Positions 33,790 to 42,042 of a stretch of 64,000 nt of DNA are shown here, piece after piece. How positions within the stretch are numbered: position 1 is the stretch's first letter; the number at the start of each line of letters is the position of its first letter. The notes below the pieces were generated by a model. It was given only the letters and a program-made list of their open reading frames with translations. It did no database searches and was not told the DNA's origin. Source of the DNA: Alistipes sp. UBA934. GTDB lineage: Bacteria > Bacteroidota > Bacteroidia > Bacteroidales > Rikenellaceae. The DNA lies in contig DBDK01000010.1 of NCBI GenBank assembly GCA_002293535.1, forward strand, positions 65,067 to 129,066, in the 5' to 3' direction. Position numbers and translations under genes: made by a program.

Positions 33790-35203
33790 ACTCAACTAAC
33801 GCCGGAAGGCCGATAAGCAGGGCGCCGAGGATGTAAATCCCGGCGCCCGTTGCTATTTTTATAGCGAGAACGAGTGCCTGAGGGAGGCTGGAGTCGAGCA
33901 GAAAGCCAACGCCCAAAACCGAAGCAGCCATAAATAGCGTCAGGGCGAGGGTGGGTAGAACATCGGCGGCGAGTCGGCTCAAACCATAAGCGGAATGGCG
34001 CCGGGCGATTGAAAAACTAACGACAGCGTCACTAAACGCAATCACAACGACACCCCAGGTGATGGCCAGCGCGCCGAACGGAATTGTGGCGGCAAGGATG
34101 GTCGTAGCAAAGATTTTTTTGACGATCTCGGAACGCAGCACAGCCTTACCATCACTCTTGGTTTTCAGTATGTTATATGACACGATGGCGATAGGGGTAG
34201 CGAAACTGGCAAGACACAAAATGCGGAAAAACAGCACCGCACCAGCCCAATTGGAACTCAAAAACACGCCGAAAATCTCACCTGAAACCACGATCAACCC
34301 AGCCATCATAGGGAACATCAGAAAGACTATCGAACCGATCACTTTGCCTACGCTTTGTGCGAACTTATCGTCGTCGTTTTGAAGTGAGGCCAGCGCGGGA
34401 AAAGTCACCGCTTGCATCGAGTTCATAGTGGAGTTTACGGGCAGGTCGCGAACTTTGCGAGCGGTATCATAATTACCCAGCGTGGCGGCGTCAATATGGC
34501 CCATAAAAAATTGAGGTACAGAATTATAGGCATTGTTGAGCATATCGGTCGCAAGCAGGCGGGAGGAGTACCCCCACATACCGCGAATCGAGTCGCCAGA
34601 AAACTGACGAGTGGGGCGCCAACGACCGAAAATCCATAGCAGAGCTGCCCTGAGAGCCATCTGAACGACCCTGAGGGCCACCAAAGACCAGATTCCGAAA
34701 CCGTTTTGCGCCATCGCAACGGCAACCAAACCGGCGCCGACGATCGAAGCAAAAGTGATGGCTGATAGGCGCCGGAAATCGAACACACGGGTGAGCACGG
34801 TCTGCTGGATGATGCCGAGTGCGGAAAGCGGAACGATGAGGTAAAACACCGGCGCAAGTGTCGCAATCTCAGGCATTTCGAGAATATGCGCGGCAGGATA
34901 AGCGAGCCCGACGAGAAGAGCGTAAACCGCCACCGAAGCAACGATGTTGAACCAAAAAGCCGAAGAGAAATCTGTTGCCGAGGGAGAGCTGCGACGGATG
35001 AGCGCCTGCGAAAAGCCACTGTCTACCAGCACGTTGAAGATCGCTGAAAACGCAACCAGAATTGCAACCGGAGCGGTCTGAGTGGGAAGGAGATGATTCA
35101 GGACATTGATCGTGACCCACGCCTGAAACAGCGCCGAGGCGATCTTCTCAGCCACATTCCAGGCAAATCCCCGGACAACTTTGGTTTTGAGTTGGTCGGC
35201 CAT
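33755..35203 (-). CDS. MOP-superfamily polysaccharide flippase
   Basis: A lipopolysaccharide-biosynthesis type exporter with about 12-14 helices over 482 residues. It starts with LKTKVVRGFAWNVAEKIAS, the usual opening of Wzx/WzxC-like proteins, and has FSQALIRRSSPSATDFSSAFWFN near 70-92. A C-terminal run of hydrophobic helices ends with RKILPGY. It would move lipid-linked saccharides across the inner membrane. I place the start at the ATG; a GTG 6 bases upstream is also in frame. No glycosyltransferase genes flank it, so it is not inside an obvious surface-polysaccharide cluster. It follows aroQ by about 12 bases. Confidence 0.88.
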   Translation of the reverse strand: MADQLKTKVVRGFAWNVAEKIASALFQAWVTINVLNHLLPTQTAPVAILVAFSAIFNVLVDSGFSQALIRRSSPSATDFSSAFWFNIVASVAVYALLVGLAYPAAHILEMPEIATLAPVFYLIVPLSALGIIQQTVLTRVFDFRRLSAITFASIVGAGLVAVAMAQNGFGIWSLVALRVVQMALRAALLWIFGRWRPTRQFSGDSIRGMWGYSSRLLATDMLNNAYNSVPQFFMGHIDAATLGNYDTARKVRDLPVNSTMNSMQAVTFPALASLQNDDDKFAQSVGKVIGSIVFLMFPMMAGLIVVSGEIFGVFLSSNWAGAVLFFRILCLASFATPIAIVSYNILKTKSDGKAVLRSEIVKKIFATTILAATIPFGALAITWGVVVIAFSDAVVSFSIARRHSAYGLSRLAADVLPTLALTLFMAASVLGVGFLLDSSLPQALVLAIKIATGAGIYILGALLIGLPALVEFRKILPGYPRS

Positions 35204-35215
35204 TTTCACGCGGCG

Positions 35216-35647
35216 TTACTTCAGGAATGACAGCAACCCAAGTCGGTAAGAGTCAAGGCCGAAGCCCATCACAGAGCCGCGACAGACGGGTGCGATGAGC
35301 GAAATGTGGCGAAAATTCTCGCGAGCAAGGACGTTAGAGATATGCACCTCTACTACAGGGGTTTGCACGGCACTGATCGCGTCGCGAATGGCCACGGAAG
35401 TGTGGGTATAGCCGCCGGCATTGAGCAGGATCCCGTCGTAGTTTTTACCGTCGCTGGTTTCATCCGCACGCTGTATGGTATCGATGATTTCGCCTTCAAT
35501 GTTGGATTGAAAATAGTCTATCTGAGTGTTTTTGTGAGCGTTACGCAGTACCTCAAGATAGCTCTCGAAATCACCGTTGCCGTAGATGCCGGGTTCGCGC
35601 CGACCCAAAAGATTGAGGTTAGGGCCGTTGATTATCAGAATTTTCAT
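35216..35647 (-). CDS. aroQ: type II 3-dehydroquinate dehydratase
   Basis: It dehydrates 3-dehydroquinate to 3-dehydroshikimate by anti elimination. The protein has 143 residues. IINGPNLNLLGRREPGIYG at 5-23 contains the catalytic-loop Arg and Tyr. ILLNAGGYTHTSVAIRDAI near 75-93 holds substrate-binding Asn and Thr. EVHISNVLARENFRHISL near 99 carries the catalytic His. It is the first gene of a two-gene unit with the flippase and is the shikimate step before aroE (14.6 kb). Confidence 0.96.
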   Translation of the reverse strand: MKILIINGPNLNLLGRREPGIYGNGDFESYLEVLRNAHKNTQIDYFQSNIEGEIIDTIQRADETSDGKNYDGILLNAGGYTHTSVAIRDAISAVQTPVVEVHISNVLARENFRHISLIAPVCRGSVMGFGLDSYRLGLLSFLK

Positions 35648-35670
35648 AGTTGTCGTCTATTATCTTTAGG

Positions 35671-35678
35671 CAAATATA
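35671..35678 (-). promoter_or_regulatory. -7 promoter element TATATTTG of aroQ
   Basis: TATATTTG on the minus strand lies 23 bases before the aroQ ATG. No clear -33 TTTG was found at the expected spacing. Confidence 0.6.
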
Positions 35679-35720
35679 ACTATTTTTCCATTTAGGCAAT
35701 ATAGGCTGCGGCTCGGCAAT

Positions 35721-35738
35721 TTGAAAATAAATTTTCAA
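35721..35738. promoter_or_regulatory. 18-bp palindrome TTGAAAAT-AA-ATTTTCAA between aroQ and thiL
   Basis: Two perfect 8-base arms flank a 2-base centre in the 124-base divergent gap, just upstream of both the thiL -7 box and the region behind the aroQ promoter. The tight centre suits a dimeric repressor site better than a terminator. No regulator is known. Confidence 0.35.
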
Positions 35739-35755
35739 TTGCGCTCGTCTTGCAC

Positions 35756-35763
35756 TACATTTG
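35756..35763 (+). promoter_or_regulatory. -7 promoter element TACATTTG of thiL
   Basis: TACATTTG is 8 bases before the ATG at 35772 and marks that ATG as the start over a longer in-frame extension. Confidence 0.65.
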
Positions 35764-35771
35764 TGGTAATT

Positions 35772-36743
35772 ATGGGAGAGTTCGAGTTTATAGACGTGCT
35801 GCGGTGCGCGTTCGGCGGGATCGGCGATGAGCGAATAGTGGGTATTGGTGATGATGCGGCGGTGATTCCGATTTCAGCGGATACAGGCATTTCGGGTGGT
35901 GACGAGGCACTGGTTGTGACCACCGATATGCTGGTCGAGGGGATACATTTTTTACGCAATGCGACCTCGGCACGTGAACTGGGCGGCAAGGCCTTAGCGG
36001 TGAATCTCAGCGATATAGCAGCGATGGGCGCGCGACCTGTGGCCTCGTTTCTTTCGGTTGCATTACCGGCAGAGTGCAGAGGTGAGTGGGCGATGGAATT
36101 TATGGAAGGCTACAGGGAACTATCTGCCTGTCACGAGGTTAAGCCTGCCGGAGGAGATACGACGAGCTCACTGAGAGACATTGTGATAAACGTTGCGGTC
36201 GTGGGTCGTGTGCCGATGAAGAATTTGAAATACCGTTCTGGTGCGCGCGTGGGTGATATTGTTGCGGTCGGAGGGCCGTTGGGTGAGTCGGCGGCGGGAT
36301 TGAAAGATATTTTAGATGGGAAGTTTGACACAATAGCGGCTCGTGTACATAGAAATCCTGTAGTACAAGTGGCTGAAGGTGAATGGATTGGAGGACGACA
36401 AGAGGTACACGCGATGATGGATCTGTCGGACGGATTGGCCAGCGATCTGGTGCACATATTGCGTGCATCGAGCGAGCGAGGTGAGAATTTGGGTGCGGAA
36501 ATTGATCTTGAAGCCATTCCGACGTCTGTTTCGGTTGATCTTGCATTGGCAGGAGGAGAGGATTACAAGTTGTTGATGACGGTCGCGGCAGAGGATTGGG
36601 AGGCGCTGGCAGCGGATTACAAAACGAAATTTGGCACTGAGCTTCACGCGATCGGGAGAATTGTGTCAGGGGAATCGAAAATTGTGTGGATGGATGGAGG
36701 CGAGCCGGTAGAGAGGGATTGGAAAGGATTTGCTCATTTTTAG
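35772..36743 (+). CDS. thiL: thiamine-monophosphate kinase ThiL
   Basis: ThiL phosphorylates thiamine phosphate to the diphosphate cofactor, which KorAB in this window needs. The 323-residue protein belongs to the PurM/ThiL ATP-binding fold. GIGDDAAVIP is at about 23-32, TTDMLVEGIHFL near 50-61, and GGKALAVNLSDIAAMGARP near 72-90. GGDTTSS near 130 and a late LALAGGEDYKLLMTV motif complete the pattern. No TPP riboswitch is visible before it; the leader would be only a few bases. Confidence 0.94.
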   Translation: MGEFEFIDVLRCAFGGIGDERIVGIGDDAAVIPISADTGISGGDEALVVTTDMLVEGIHFLRNATSARELGGKALAVNLSDIAAMGARPVASFLSVALPAECRGEWAMEFMEGYRELSACHEVKPAGGDTTSSLRDIVINVAVVGRVPMKNLKYRSGARVGDIVAVGGPLGESAAGLKDILDGKFDTIAARVHRNPVVQVAEGEWIGGRQEVHAMMDLSDGLASDLVHILRASSERGENLGAEIDLEAIPTSVSVDLALAGGEDYKLLMTVAAEDWEALAADYKTKFGTELHAIGRIVSGESKIVWMDGGEPVERDWKGFAHF

Positions 36744-36744
36744 T

Positions 36745-36752
36745 TATCTTTG
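36745..36752 (+). promoter_or_regulatory. -7 promoter element TATCTTTG of ruvX-def
   Basis: The box starts 2 bases after the thiL stop and ends 9 bases before the ruvX ATG, so ruvX and def may be transcribed separately from thiL. Confidence 0.6.
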
Positions 36753-36761
36753 TGGACTGAA

Positions 36762-37184
36762 ATGAGCAGGGTTTTAGCCATAGATTACGGAACGAAGAGA
36801 ACGGGAATTGCCGTGACAGACCCTTTGAGGATAATTGCGAGCGGACTGGAAACAGTGGCTACAGATGAATTAACAAGCTGGTTGAGAAAGTATTGCGAAG
36901 CAGAAGCGGTGGATATAATCGTGGTGGGAAAACCAACCCGAATGGATGGGACGCCATCGGAAACGATGCCTCACGTGGAGGGTTTGGTGAAACGGCTGAA
37001 GGGCGAATTTTCTGACAAAGATGTAGTATTGTATGACGAACGGTTTACATCGAAATTGGCACAGCGGGCGATAATCGATGGAGGAGTGAAAAAGATGGCG
37101 CGGAGAGATAAGTCGCTGGTAGACAAGGTCAGTGCAGCGATAATTTTACAAAGTTACTTAGAGAGCAAAGAATATAAACGATGA
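36762..37184 (+). CDS. ruvX: Holliday junction resolvase-like / pre-16S rRNA nuclease YqgF
   Basis: A 140-residue RNase H-fold protein with VLAIDYGTKRTGIAVTDP at 4-21 carrying the first catalytic Asp. IIVVGKPTRMDGTPSE lies near 54-69 and the acidic DERFTSKLAQR near 96-106. The late DKVSAAIILQSYLE holds the last Asp. The family processes the 5' end of 16S rRNA. It overlaps def by 4 bases (ATGA), a conserved pairing. Confidence 0.93.
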   Translation: MSRVLAIDYGTKRTGIAVTDPLRIIASGLETVATDELTSWLRKYCEAEAVDIIVVGKPTRMDGTPSETMPHVEGLVKRLKGEFSDKDVVLYDERFTSKLAQRAIIDGGVKKMARRDKSLVDKVSAAIILQSYLESKEYKR

Positions 37185-37732
37185 TTTTACCGATAGTGAT
37201 ATACGGCTCGCCGACGCTAAGAGGCGAAAGTGTGGAGATTGAAACCGGAGAGGTGGACCTCGAAGTGGTGAAGCTGGCCGGCGATATGTTCGATACGATG
37301 TATGCAGCTGACGGTGTGGGACTTGCAGCACCACAAGTGGGCCACAATATTCGCCTTTTTGTGGTGGATCTCAGCGCTTGGGCAGATGACGAACAGGAAC
37401 TTGCGAACTTCAAACGGATTTTCATCAACCCCGAAATCTACGAGTGTTCCGAGGAAGAGAGCCACTATAACGAAGGTTGTCTGAGCCTGCCGGGGATAAA
37501 CGAAGATGTCCTGCGACCCGTGTCCATCAGGATGCGGTACTTAGACGAGCGTTTTGTGCCTCACGACGAGGAATTTACGGGCCGCCCTGCGAGAGTAATC
37601 CAGCACGAATACGACCATCTGGAGGGAAAGGTTTTCACAGACAGACTCACCCCTCTGAGGCGCAGTTTGCTCAAGCGAAAGCTCGAAGGTTTCGCCAAAG
37701 GACGCTTTAAAGCTTCTTATCGGACGAGGTAA
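37181..37732 (+). CDS. def: peptide deformylase
   Basis: It removes the N-formyl group from nascent proteins. All three metal motifs are intact in 183 residues: GVGLAAPQVG near 45-54, EGCLSLPG near 99-106 with the metal-binding Cys, and QHEYDHLEG near 145-153 with two His and the catalytic Glu. The protein ends one base before the convergent META gene begins on the other strand, with no terminator visible between them. Confidence 0.97.
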   Translation: MILPIVIYGSPTLRGESVEIETGEVDLEVVKLAGDMFDTMYAADGVGLAAPQVGHNIRLFVVDLSAWADDEQELANFKRIFINPEIYECSEEESHYNEGCLSLPGINEDVLRPVSIRMRYLDERFVPHDEEFTGRPARVIQHEYDHLEGKVFTDRLTPLRRSLLKRKLEGFAKGRFKASYRTR

Positions 37733-37733
37733 C

Positions 37734-38168
37734 TCAGCGAGCGGGTTCGGCTACAAGCGCGGGTATAGCCTCGAAAATTCCCATCACGTCGCCGTGGGCG
37801 ATGAGCATAAGATGCGAGCCGTCGATGTTGTAAGAGTCGATTTCGCGAAGCATACCGAGGAACTTATCCTCCTGAGCCTGATTGAGGCACATCATACGTG
37901 TCGAAGCGAGATTGTCAGCGATTTTGAGCGAGGAACCGTCCTGAGTGTAAGTGCCCGTAAAGCGATTGCAGTCGCCGATACCACTGATACGGCCATCTTC
38001 AGCCAGCGTAACGCGGTAATTGTCAGACGGAACGGGAGTCCCATAGAGCTGCGAAAGAGCCCATTCGGTACCCTGCAAAGGCACGGCGGAACGACTGCGA
38101 CGGCACGCACAACAAGCGGCCAAACTGAATGCGAGTGCTACAATGAGCGCAAAACGGAAAGTTCTCAT
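37734..38168 (-). CDS. META-domain (HslJ-like) lipoprotein
   Basis: A 144-residue protein with a signal peptide and lipobox (LAACC). A single META domain follows: PLQGTEWALSQLYGTPVP, then DGRISGIGDCNRFTGTYTQDGSSLKI with the GxGxCNxxxG core, STRMMC and a final L.L...G strand. META/HslJ proteins are linked to heat or novobiocin tolerance and to motility in other bacteria, but the molecular role is unknown. I choose the ATG at 38168, because the longer frame would overlap the peptidase gene upstream and lose the normal signal peptide. Confidence 0.85.
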   Translation of the reverse strand: MRTFRFALIVALAFSLAACCACRRSRSAVPLQGTEWALSQLYGTPVPSDNYRVTLAEDGRISGIGDCNRFTGTYTQDGSSLKIADNLASTRMMCLNQAQEDKFLGMLREIDSYNIDGSHLMLIAHGDVMGIFEAIPALVAEPAR

Positions 38169-38191
38169 AGTGAAAAAGTTTTGCAGTATCA

Positions 38192-39292
38192 CTACTCAAA
38201 CAATGTGCCAAGTTTCCACGGAAGAGTCTTCTTATTTACGATCACGCTCATAGTTTTGTAAGCCACAAAAGGATACGAAGCGTAGAAAAATCCACCATAT
38301 ATGTGATTCTCGATACCCCACGAGTTCTTGACCTTGAAGTACTTGGCACCGTGTTGATCGATCGCCGTGCCGATAATTACCATTCCGTGGTCGTCGGTGG
38401 TTTCCCAATTATCGAACGCGTCTTGACGCATTTTTTGAGTGATTGCCGTGGTGTCGGCGATCGAGGCTACACCCCTCTTCCACTCGAAGCCCTTTTCGCT
38501 AACGTCGGAAGCCCATAGCACGGGGTGACCGTGAACAATGGCTCCTTCGATCGCCTCCATCATCTCGGCCAGCGGAACATTGAATGCGGTACCCCAAACG
38601 GTATTGTCAGGCACCTCTAAAATGAAGCTCGTGTGGAACGGATGGTGAGTGTATGAGGTGAGTGAAATGTAGTCGTCGATATCTACAGGCAGAGAATCTG
38701 CAAAACTGCGAGGAGTGAATTCGTGGCCCCGATAGGTGAATTTTTCGGGCAATTTACCGAGATATGCGTCCAAAATAGCGTCCAGACCCTCCAACCACGC
38801 CGTTGTGAGTTTGCGATTGGGGTTTTTGATCACAGCGTCGCAATAGCCTTTGATCACAGCATCCAGCTCGTTATGGCGGTGTATGTCCTCGCCGTAGCTG
38901 AGCCCGGTGTAAACCTCGGTGGGGACGATGCCGTGCTTGCGCCAGCAGATGAAAACATCCTCAGAAGCAGCGCCTGCTCCAAGGCCCGATGTGCCGTGCA
39001 TACGAACGTACTTCACAGCACGGTCATAATAGGCGTGACGGACGACGAACATCGGCGAGAGATCCAACTCAGGGCCACCCGCAATGATGATCTCGCTTTC
39101 GAGGAACGCCAATCCCGAAAAACTCCAGCAGGTACCACTCGAAGCCTGATTCTTGACCGAAGTAACAGGAACGACTTTCGTGTCGGTAAATTTGAGGGTG
39201 TCTTGAGTAGTTTGCGTACTTTGGGGCGTACTTTGGGCGGCCGCCATCACTACGAAAAGCGCGCCCATCAGGGTCAGAATAGTAGTTTTCAT
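38192..39292 (-). CDS. exported C1-family cysteine peptidase (PepC/bleomycin hydrolase-like)
   Basis: The 366-residue papain-fold aminopeptidase has catalytic Cys55 in SSGTCWSFSG, His near 300 in DDHGMVIIG and Asn near 322 in VKNSWG. A Gln of the oxyanion hole precedes the Cys in VKNQASSG. Unlike cytosolic PepC it carries an N-terminal signal peptide (residues 1-20, cut after AAAQ), so it probably acts in the periplasm. Related secreted C1B proteins are common in Bacteroidales. The promoter is only 4 bases upstream and divergent from the steroid reductase operon. Confidence 0.9.
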   Translation of the reverse strand: MKTTILTLMGALFVVMAAAQSTPQSTQTTQDTLKFTDTKVVPVTSVKNQASSGTCWSFSGLAFLESEIIIAGGPELDLSPMFVVRHAYYDRAVKYVRMHGTSGLGAGAASEDVFICWRKHGIVPTEVYTGLSYGEDIHRHNELDAVIKGYCDAVIKNPNRKLTTAWLEGLDAILDAYLGKLPEKFTYRGHEFTPRSFADSLPVDIDDYISLTSYTHHPFHTSFILEVPDNTVWGTAFNVPLAEMMEAIEGAIVHGHPVLWASDVSEKGFEWKRGVASIADTTAITQKMRQDAFDNWETTDDHGMVIIGTAIDQHGAKYFKVKNSWGIENHIYGGFFYASYPFVAYKTMSVIVNKKTLPWKLGTLFE

Positions 39293-39296
39293 AGAA

Positions 39297-39304
39297 CAAA
39301 GATA
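39297..39304 (-). promoter_or_regulatory. -7 promoter element TATCTTTG of the C1 peptidase gene
   Basis: TATCTTTG on the minus strand ends 4 bases before the ATG at 39292. Confidence 0.65.
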
Positions 39305-39315
39305 TAAAAAAATAT

Positions 39316-39323
39316 TAACTTTG
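39316..39323 (+). promoter_or_regulatory. -7 promoter element TAACTTTG of the steroid-reductase-type operon
   Basis: TAACTTTG is 7 bases before the ATG at 39331, in a 38-base divergent gap. It is the only promoter seen for the four coupled genes that follow. Confidence 0.65.
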
Positions 39324-39330
39324 CGCACTT

Positions 39331-40095
39331 ATGATAACTCTCGAAACCTACAAACTGTTTCTAATTGTAATGGCGGTCGTGGCCCTTGTGGTGTTCGTTG
39401 CGCTGTTCTTTGTGAAGGCCGGCTATGGCCAATTTTTTGATCCCAAATGGGGGCCCGCAATCCCAAATCGACTGGGTTGGTTCTTGATGGAGGCCCCGAT
39501 ATTTGCGCTGATGACGTGGCTGTGGCTATCGTCGGATCGTACCTGGGAGGTCGTACCGCTGGTGTTTTTCGGAATTTTCCAGACACACTATCTGCAACGA
39601 GCTTTCATTTTCCCGTTCCTGATTCGTGGAAGGAGCAAAATGCCGCTTACGGTAGTGTTGATGGCCATCGTGTTCAACACCTGCAATGCACTGATGCAGG
39701 GTGGATGGATATTCTACTTTTCGCCCGAATACCAGCTGAGCTGGCTCTGGTCGTGGCAATTTATCGTGGGTGCAGCGCTGTTTTTTGCCGGTTTTGTGAT
39801 CAATTTGCATTCCGACTATATTATTCGCCACCTGCGTAAACCGGGTGATACGCAACACTATCTGCCGCGCGGAGGGATGTTCAGGTGGGTGTCGAGTGCC
39901 AACTATTTCGGCGAATTCGTGGAGTGGATCGGGTTTGCAGTACTGACGTGGAGTTGTGCCGGAGCGGTGTTCGCCTGGTGGACTTTTGCCAACCTCGCAC
40001 CACGAGCAAACGCAATCTACCACACCTATGAAAGGGAATTCGGCGACGAGTTCAAGAAGCTGAGACTCAAGAGAATGATACCGTTTATCTACTAA
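39331..40095 (+). CDS. steroid 5-alpha-reductase (SRD5A) family membrane protein
   Basis: A 254-residue integral membrane protein matching human SRD5A1/SRD5A2 over its length. NLHSDYIIRHLRKPGD is at 158-173, the GG pair of PRGGMFRWVSSANYFGE at 181-182, and EFVEWIGFAV follows. Counterparts of SRD5A2 residues that bind substrate or NADPH are present: Glu54 (human E57), Tyr87 (Y91), Asn158 (N160), Asp162 (D164), Asn191 (N193). The reaction would be NADPH-dependent 5-alpha reduction of a 3-oxo-delta4 steroid. In gut Bacteroidales such a gene is linked to allo-bile acids. The substrate is inferred. It overlaps the next gene by one base (TAATG). Confidence 0.88.
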   Translation: MITLETYKLFLIVMAVVALVVFVALFFVKAGYGQFFDPKWGPAIPNRLGWFLMEAPIFALMTWLWLSSDRTWEVVPLVFFGIFQTHYLQRAFIFPFLIRGRSKMPLTVVLMAIVFNTCNALMQGGWIFYFSPEYQLSWLWSWQFIVGAALFFAGFVINLHSDYIIRHLRKPGDTQHYLPRGGMFRWVSSANYFGEFVEWIGFAVLTWSCAGAVFAWWTFANLAPRANAIYHTYEREFGDEFKKLRLKRMIPFIY

Positions 40096-41264
40096 TGCTG
40101 TTTACTCCCTATAAGTTGGGTCGGGTGACGCTGCGTAATCGCACCGTTCGTTCGGCGGCGTTTGAGAGTATGGGAGCCGACTATAGTCCTACTCAAAAAC
40201 TTAAGGATTACCACGTTAGCGTCGCTGCAGGAGGTATCGGAATGACCACGCTTGCTTATGCTTCGGTGTCGCGTAGCGGGTTGTCGTTCAATAGCCAGCT
40301 GTGGATGAGGCCCGAAATAGTACCAGCGCTCAAAGATATTACAGATGCGATTCACGCCGAAGGAGCTGCCGCGTCGATCCAACTGGGCCATTGTGGAAAT
40401 ATGACCCACATTTCGACCGCCGGGCAAATCCCGATCGGGGCGTCGAATGGCATCAACCTTTATTCGCCTACGATTGTGCGACGTGCGCGACGTGCTGAAC
40501 TTGAGCAGATTGCGGCGGATTTCGGGCGTGCGGTAAGACTCGCTCACGAGGCAGGTTTCGACTGTGTGGAGATCCACGCGGGTCACGGATATCTGATCTC
40601 GCAATTCCTTTCGCCGCTTACAAATCACAGGCGTGACGAGTTCGGAGGTTCGCTGGACAACAGGATGCGGTTTATGCGGATGTGTCTCGACGAAGTGATG
40701 CGTGTGCGCGACGAGACGGGAATCGGTGTGCTGATGAAGCATAATATGTATGATGGATTGAATTGTGGTATTCAGGTGCCTGAAAGCATAGAAATTGCGC
40801 GAGTTATCGAAAGTTATGGTGTAGACGGAATAGTGCTGAGCGGTGGATTTGTGAGTCGCACCCCGATGCTGGTAATGCGTGGGGCGATGCCGATAGATGT
40901 GCTGACGCATTTTATGAAAAACCGAGCATTGGCGCTGAGCATCAAACTGTTCGGATGGATGATGATGCGTCCTTACCCTTGGAGCGAATGCTATTTCCTG
41001 GAGGACGCGAAGAAATTTCGTGCAGCGCTGAAGTGCCCGTTGGTTTACGTGGGCGGGGTGGTGAGTCGTGAGGGCGCAGAGAAGGTACTTGGGGCGGGCT
41101 TCGATCTTGTGCAGATGGCGCGCTGTCTGGTTGCCGAACCGGCCTTTGTGCGGCGAATGGAGACCGAGGGGCCCGATTGCCGCAGCGTGTGTGACCATAC
41201 GAATTATTGCATCGGACGGATGTATAGTGTTGATATGCAGTGTCATCGCAATGTCGAGGAGTGA
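40095..41264 (+). CDS. NADH:flavin oxidoreductase (old yellow enzyme family), single domain
   Basis: A 389-residue FMN TIM barrel: LFTPYKLGRVTLRNRTVRSA at 2-21, IQLGHCGN near 96, and IHAGHGYLISQFLSP near 159-173 with the active-site His pair region. NHRRDEFGGSLDNRMRF follows near 176. It resembles the FMN half of BaiCD/BaiH and 2,4-dienoyl-CoA reductase but lacks their FAD/NAD domains. A Cys-rich tail (C-x3-C-x5-C-x10-C, about residues 363-385) stands where those enzymes bind a 4Fe-4S cluster; the spacing differs from the usual form. A delta4-3-oxosteroid 5-beta-reductase role is plausible by homology and context. Confidence 0.85.
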   Translation: MLFTPYKLGRVTLRNRTVRSAAFESMGADYSPTQKLKDYHVSVAAGGIGMTTLAYASVSRSGLSFNSQLWMRPEIVPALKDITDAIHAEGAAASIQLGHCGNMTHISTAGQIPIGASNGINLYSPTIVRRARRAELEQIAADFGRAVRLAHEAGFDCVEIHAGHGYLISQFLSPLTNHRRDEFGGSLDNRMRFMRMCLDEVMRVRDETGIGVLMKHNMYDGLNCGIQVPESIEIARVIESYGVDGIVLSGGFVSRTPMLVMRGAMPIDVLTHFMKNRALALSIKLFGWMMMRPYPWSECYFLEDAKKFRAALKCPLVYVGGVVSREGAEKVLGAGFDLVQMARCLVAEPAFVRRMETEGPDCRSVCDHTNYCIGRMYSVDMQCHRNVEE

Positions 41265-42042
41265 CTGGGCTCTGGTGACCGGTGCGGCTGGCGGAATAGG
41301 GCGCGCGTTTGCCCAGGCTTTGGCAGCACGGGGATACAATTTGGTGTTGGCCGACATCTCAGAGAATCGCCTTTCGGATGTCGTTCCTGAGCTCGGCGTG
41401 AGTTATGGCGTGGAGGTGCGCTCACTGGCGATCGACCTTTCTTTTTCAGGCGCCGCGCGCGAACTGTATGATTTTTGTGTCGAGCAAGGTATTTTTCCTC
41501 AGATAGCTATCAATAATGCAGGGATTTTCTCATATCAGGATTTGGTGATGATGGACTCTGCGCGAATCGAAACGATGGTAGGGCTGCACGTGACGACAAT
41601 GTCACTTATATGCAGACTGTTCGGAGCGGAAATGGCAGCTCATAAGGCGGGCGGCCACATTCTTAATATGTCTTCATATTCGGCGTGGATGCCTTGGCCT
41701 GGGATTGCAACTTATAGCGCAACAAAGAGTTATATTCGCAACTTTTCGCTCGCATTGGCCGGTGAACTGCGGGGAAAAGGTGTTTACGTGACTACAGTTT
41801 TGCCCGCAGGGGTGACCACGAATCTTTATGGCCTTTCGCCGCGTTTGCAAAATATAGGTCGTCGGCTGGGCATATTGATGACGCCAGAAAAAGTGGTTGA
41901 AAAGTCGCTCAGGGCGATGTTTCGTGGTCGCAGGCAGTACATTCCGGGCCTGATGATGCGTCTTGTGTTACCTGTTGTGCGTGCATTACCGCAGTGTATC
42001 ATACGTTTTGCAAGACAAAAAACCTTAAAATATATGTTATGA
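41251..42042 (+). CDS. short-chain dehydrogenase, candidate hydroxysteroid dehydrogenase
   Basis: A classical SDR of 263 residues: TGAAGGIG at 10-17 for the cofactor, NNAG at 88-91, and the Ser142/Tyr155/Lys159 triad (YSATK). Asp35 at the end of the second strand favours NAD(H). The C-terminal part, with LPAGVTTNLY and a hydrophobic tail, resembles the HSD17B12/3-ketoacyl reductase group and may touch the membrane. After A-ring reduction it could reduce a 3-oxo group to a hydroxyl. The ATG at 41251 overlaps the flavoenzyme by 14 bases, and the stop overlaps the next gene by 4. Confidence 0.85.
   Translation: MSRSDWALVTGAAGGIGRAFAQALAARGYNLVLADISENRLSDVVPELGVSYGVEVRSLAIDLSFSGAARELYDFCVEQGIFPQIAINNAGIFSYQDLVMMDSARIETMVGLHVTTMSLICRLFGAEMAAHKAGGHILNMSSYSAWMPWPGIATYSATKSYIRNFSLALAGELRGKGVYVTTVLPAGVTTNLYGLSPRLQNIGRRLGILMTPEKVVEKSLRAMFRGRRQYIPGLMMRLVLPVVRALPQCIIRFARQKTLKYML

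Noticed and set aside
35764..35771. Possible TPP riboswitch before thiL
   Set aside because: The promoter box is 8 bases from the ATG, which leaves no room for a riboswitch, and no TPP motif is present in the gap.
37734..38192. Longer N-terminus for the META lipoprotein
   Set aside because: The extension runs over the C1 peptidase stop and spoils the signal peptide; the ATG at 38168 gives a normal lipoprotein start.
40092..41357. A 421-codon open frame on the minus strand opposite the flavin oxidoreductase
   Set aside because: Its product is rich in His, Arg and Thr with no domain, and it lies fully antisense to a gene with clear family motifs. It is a frame shadow of codon bias.
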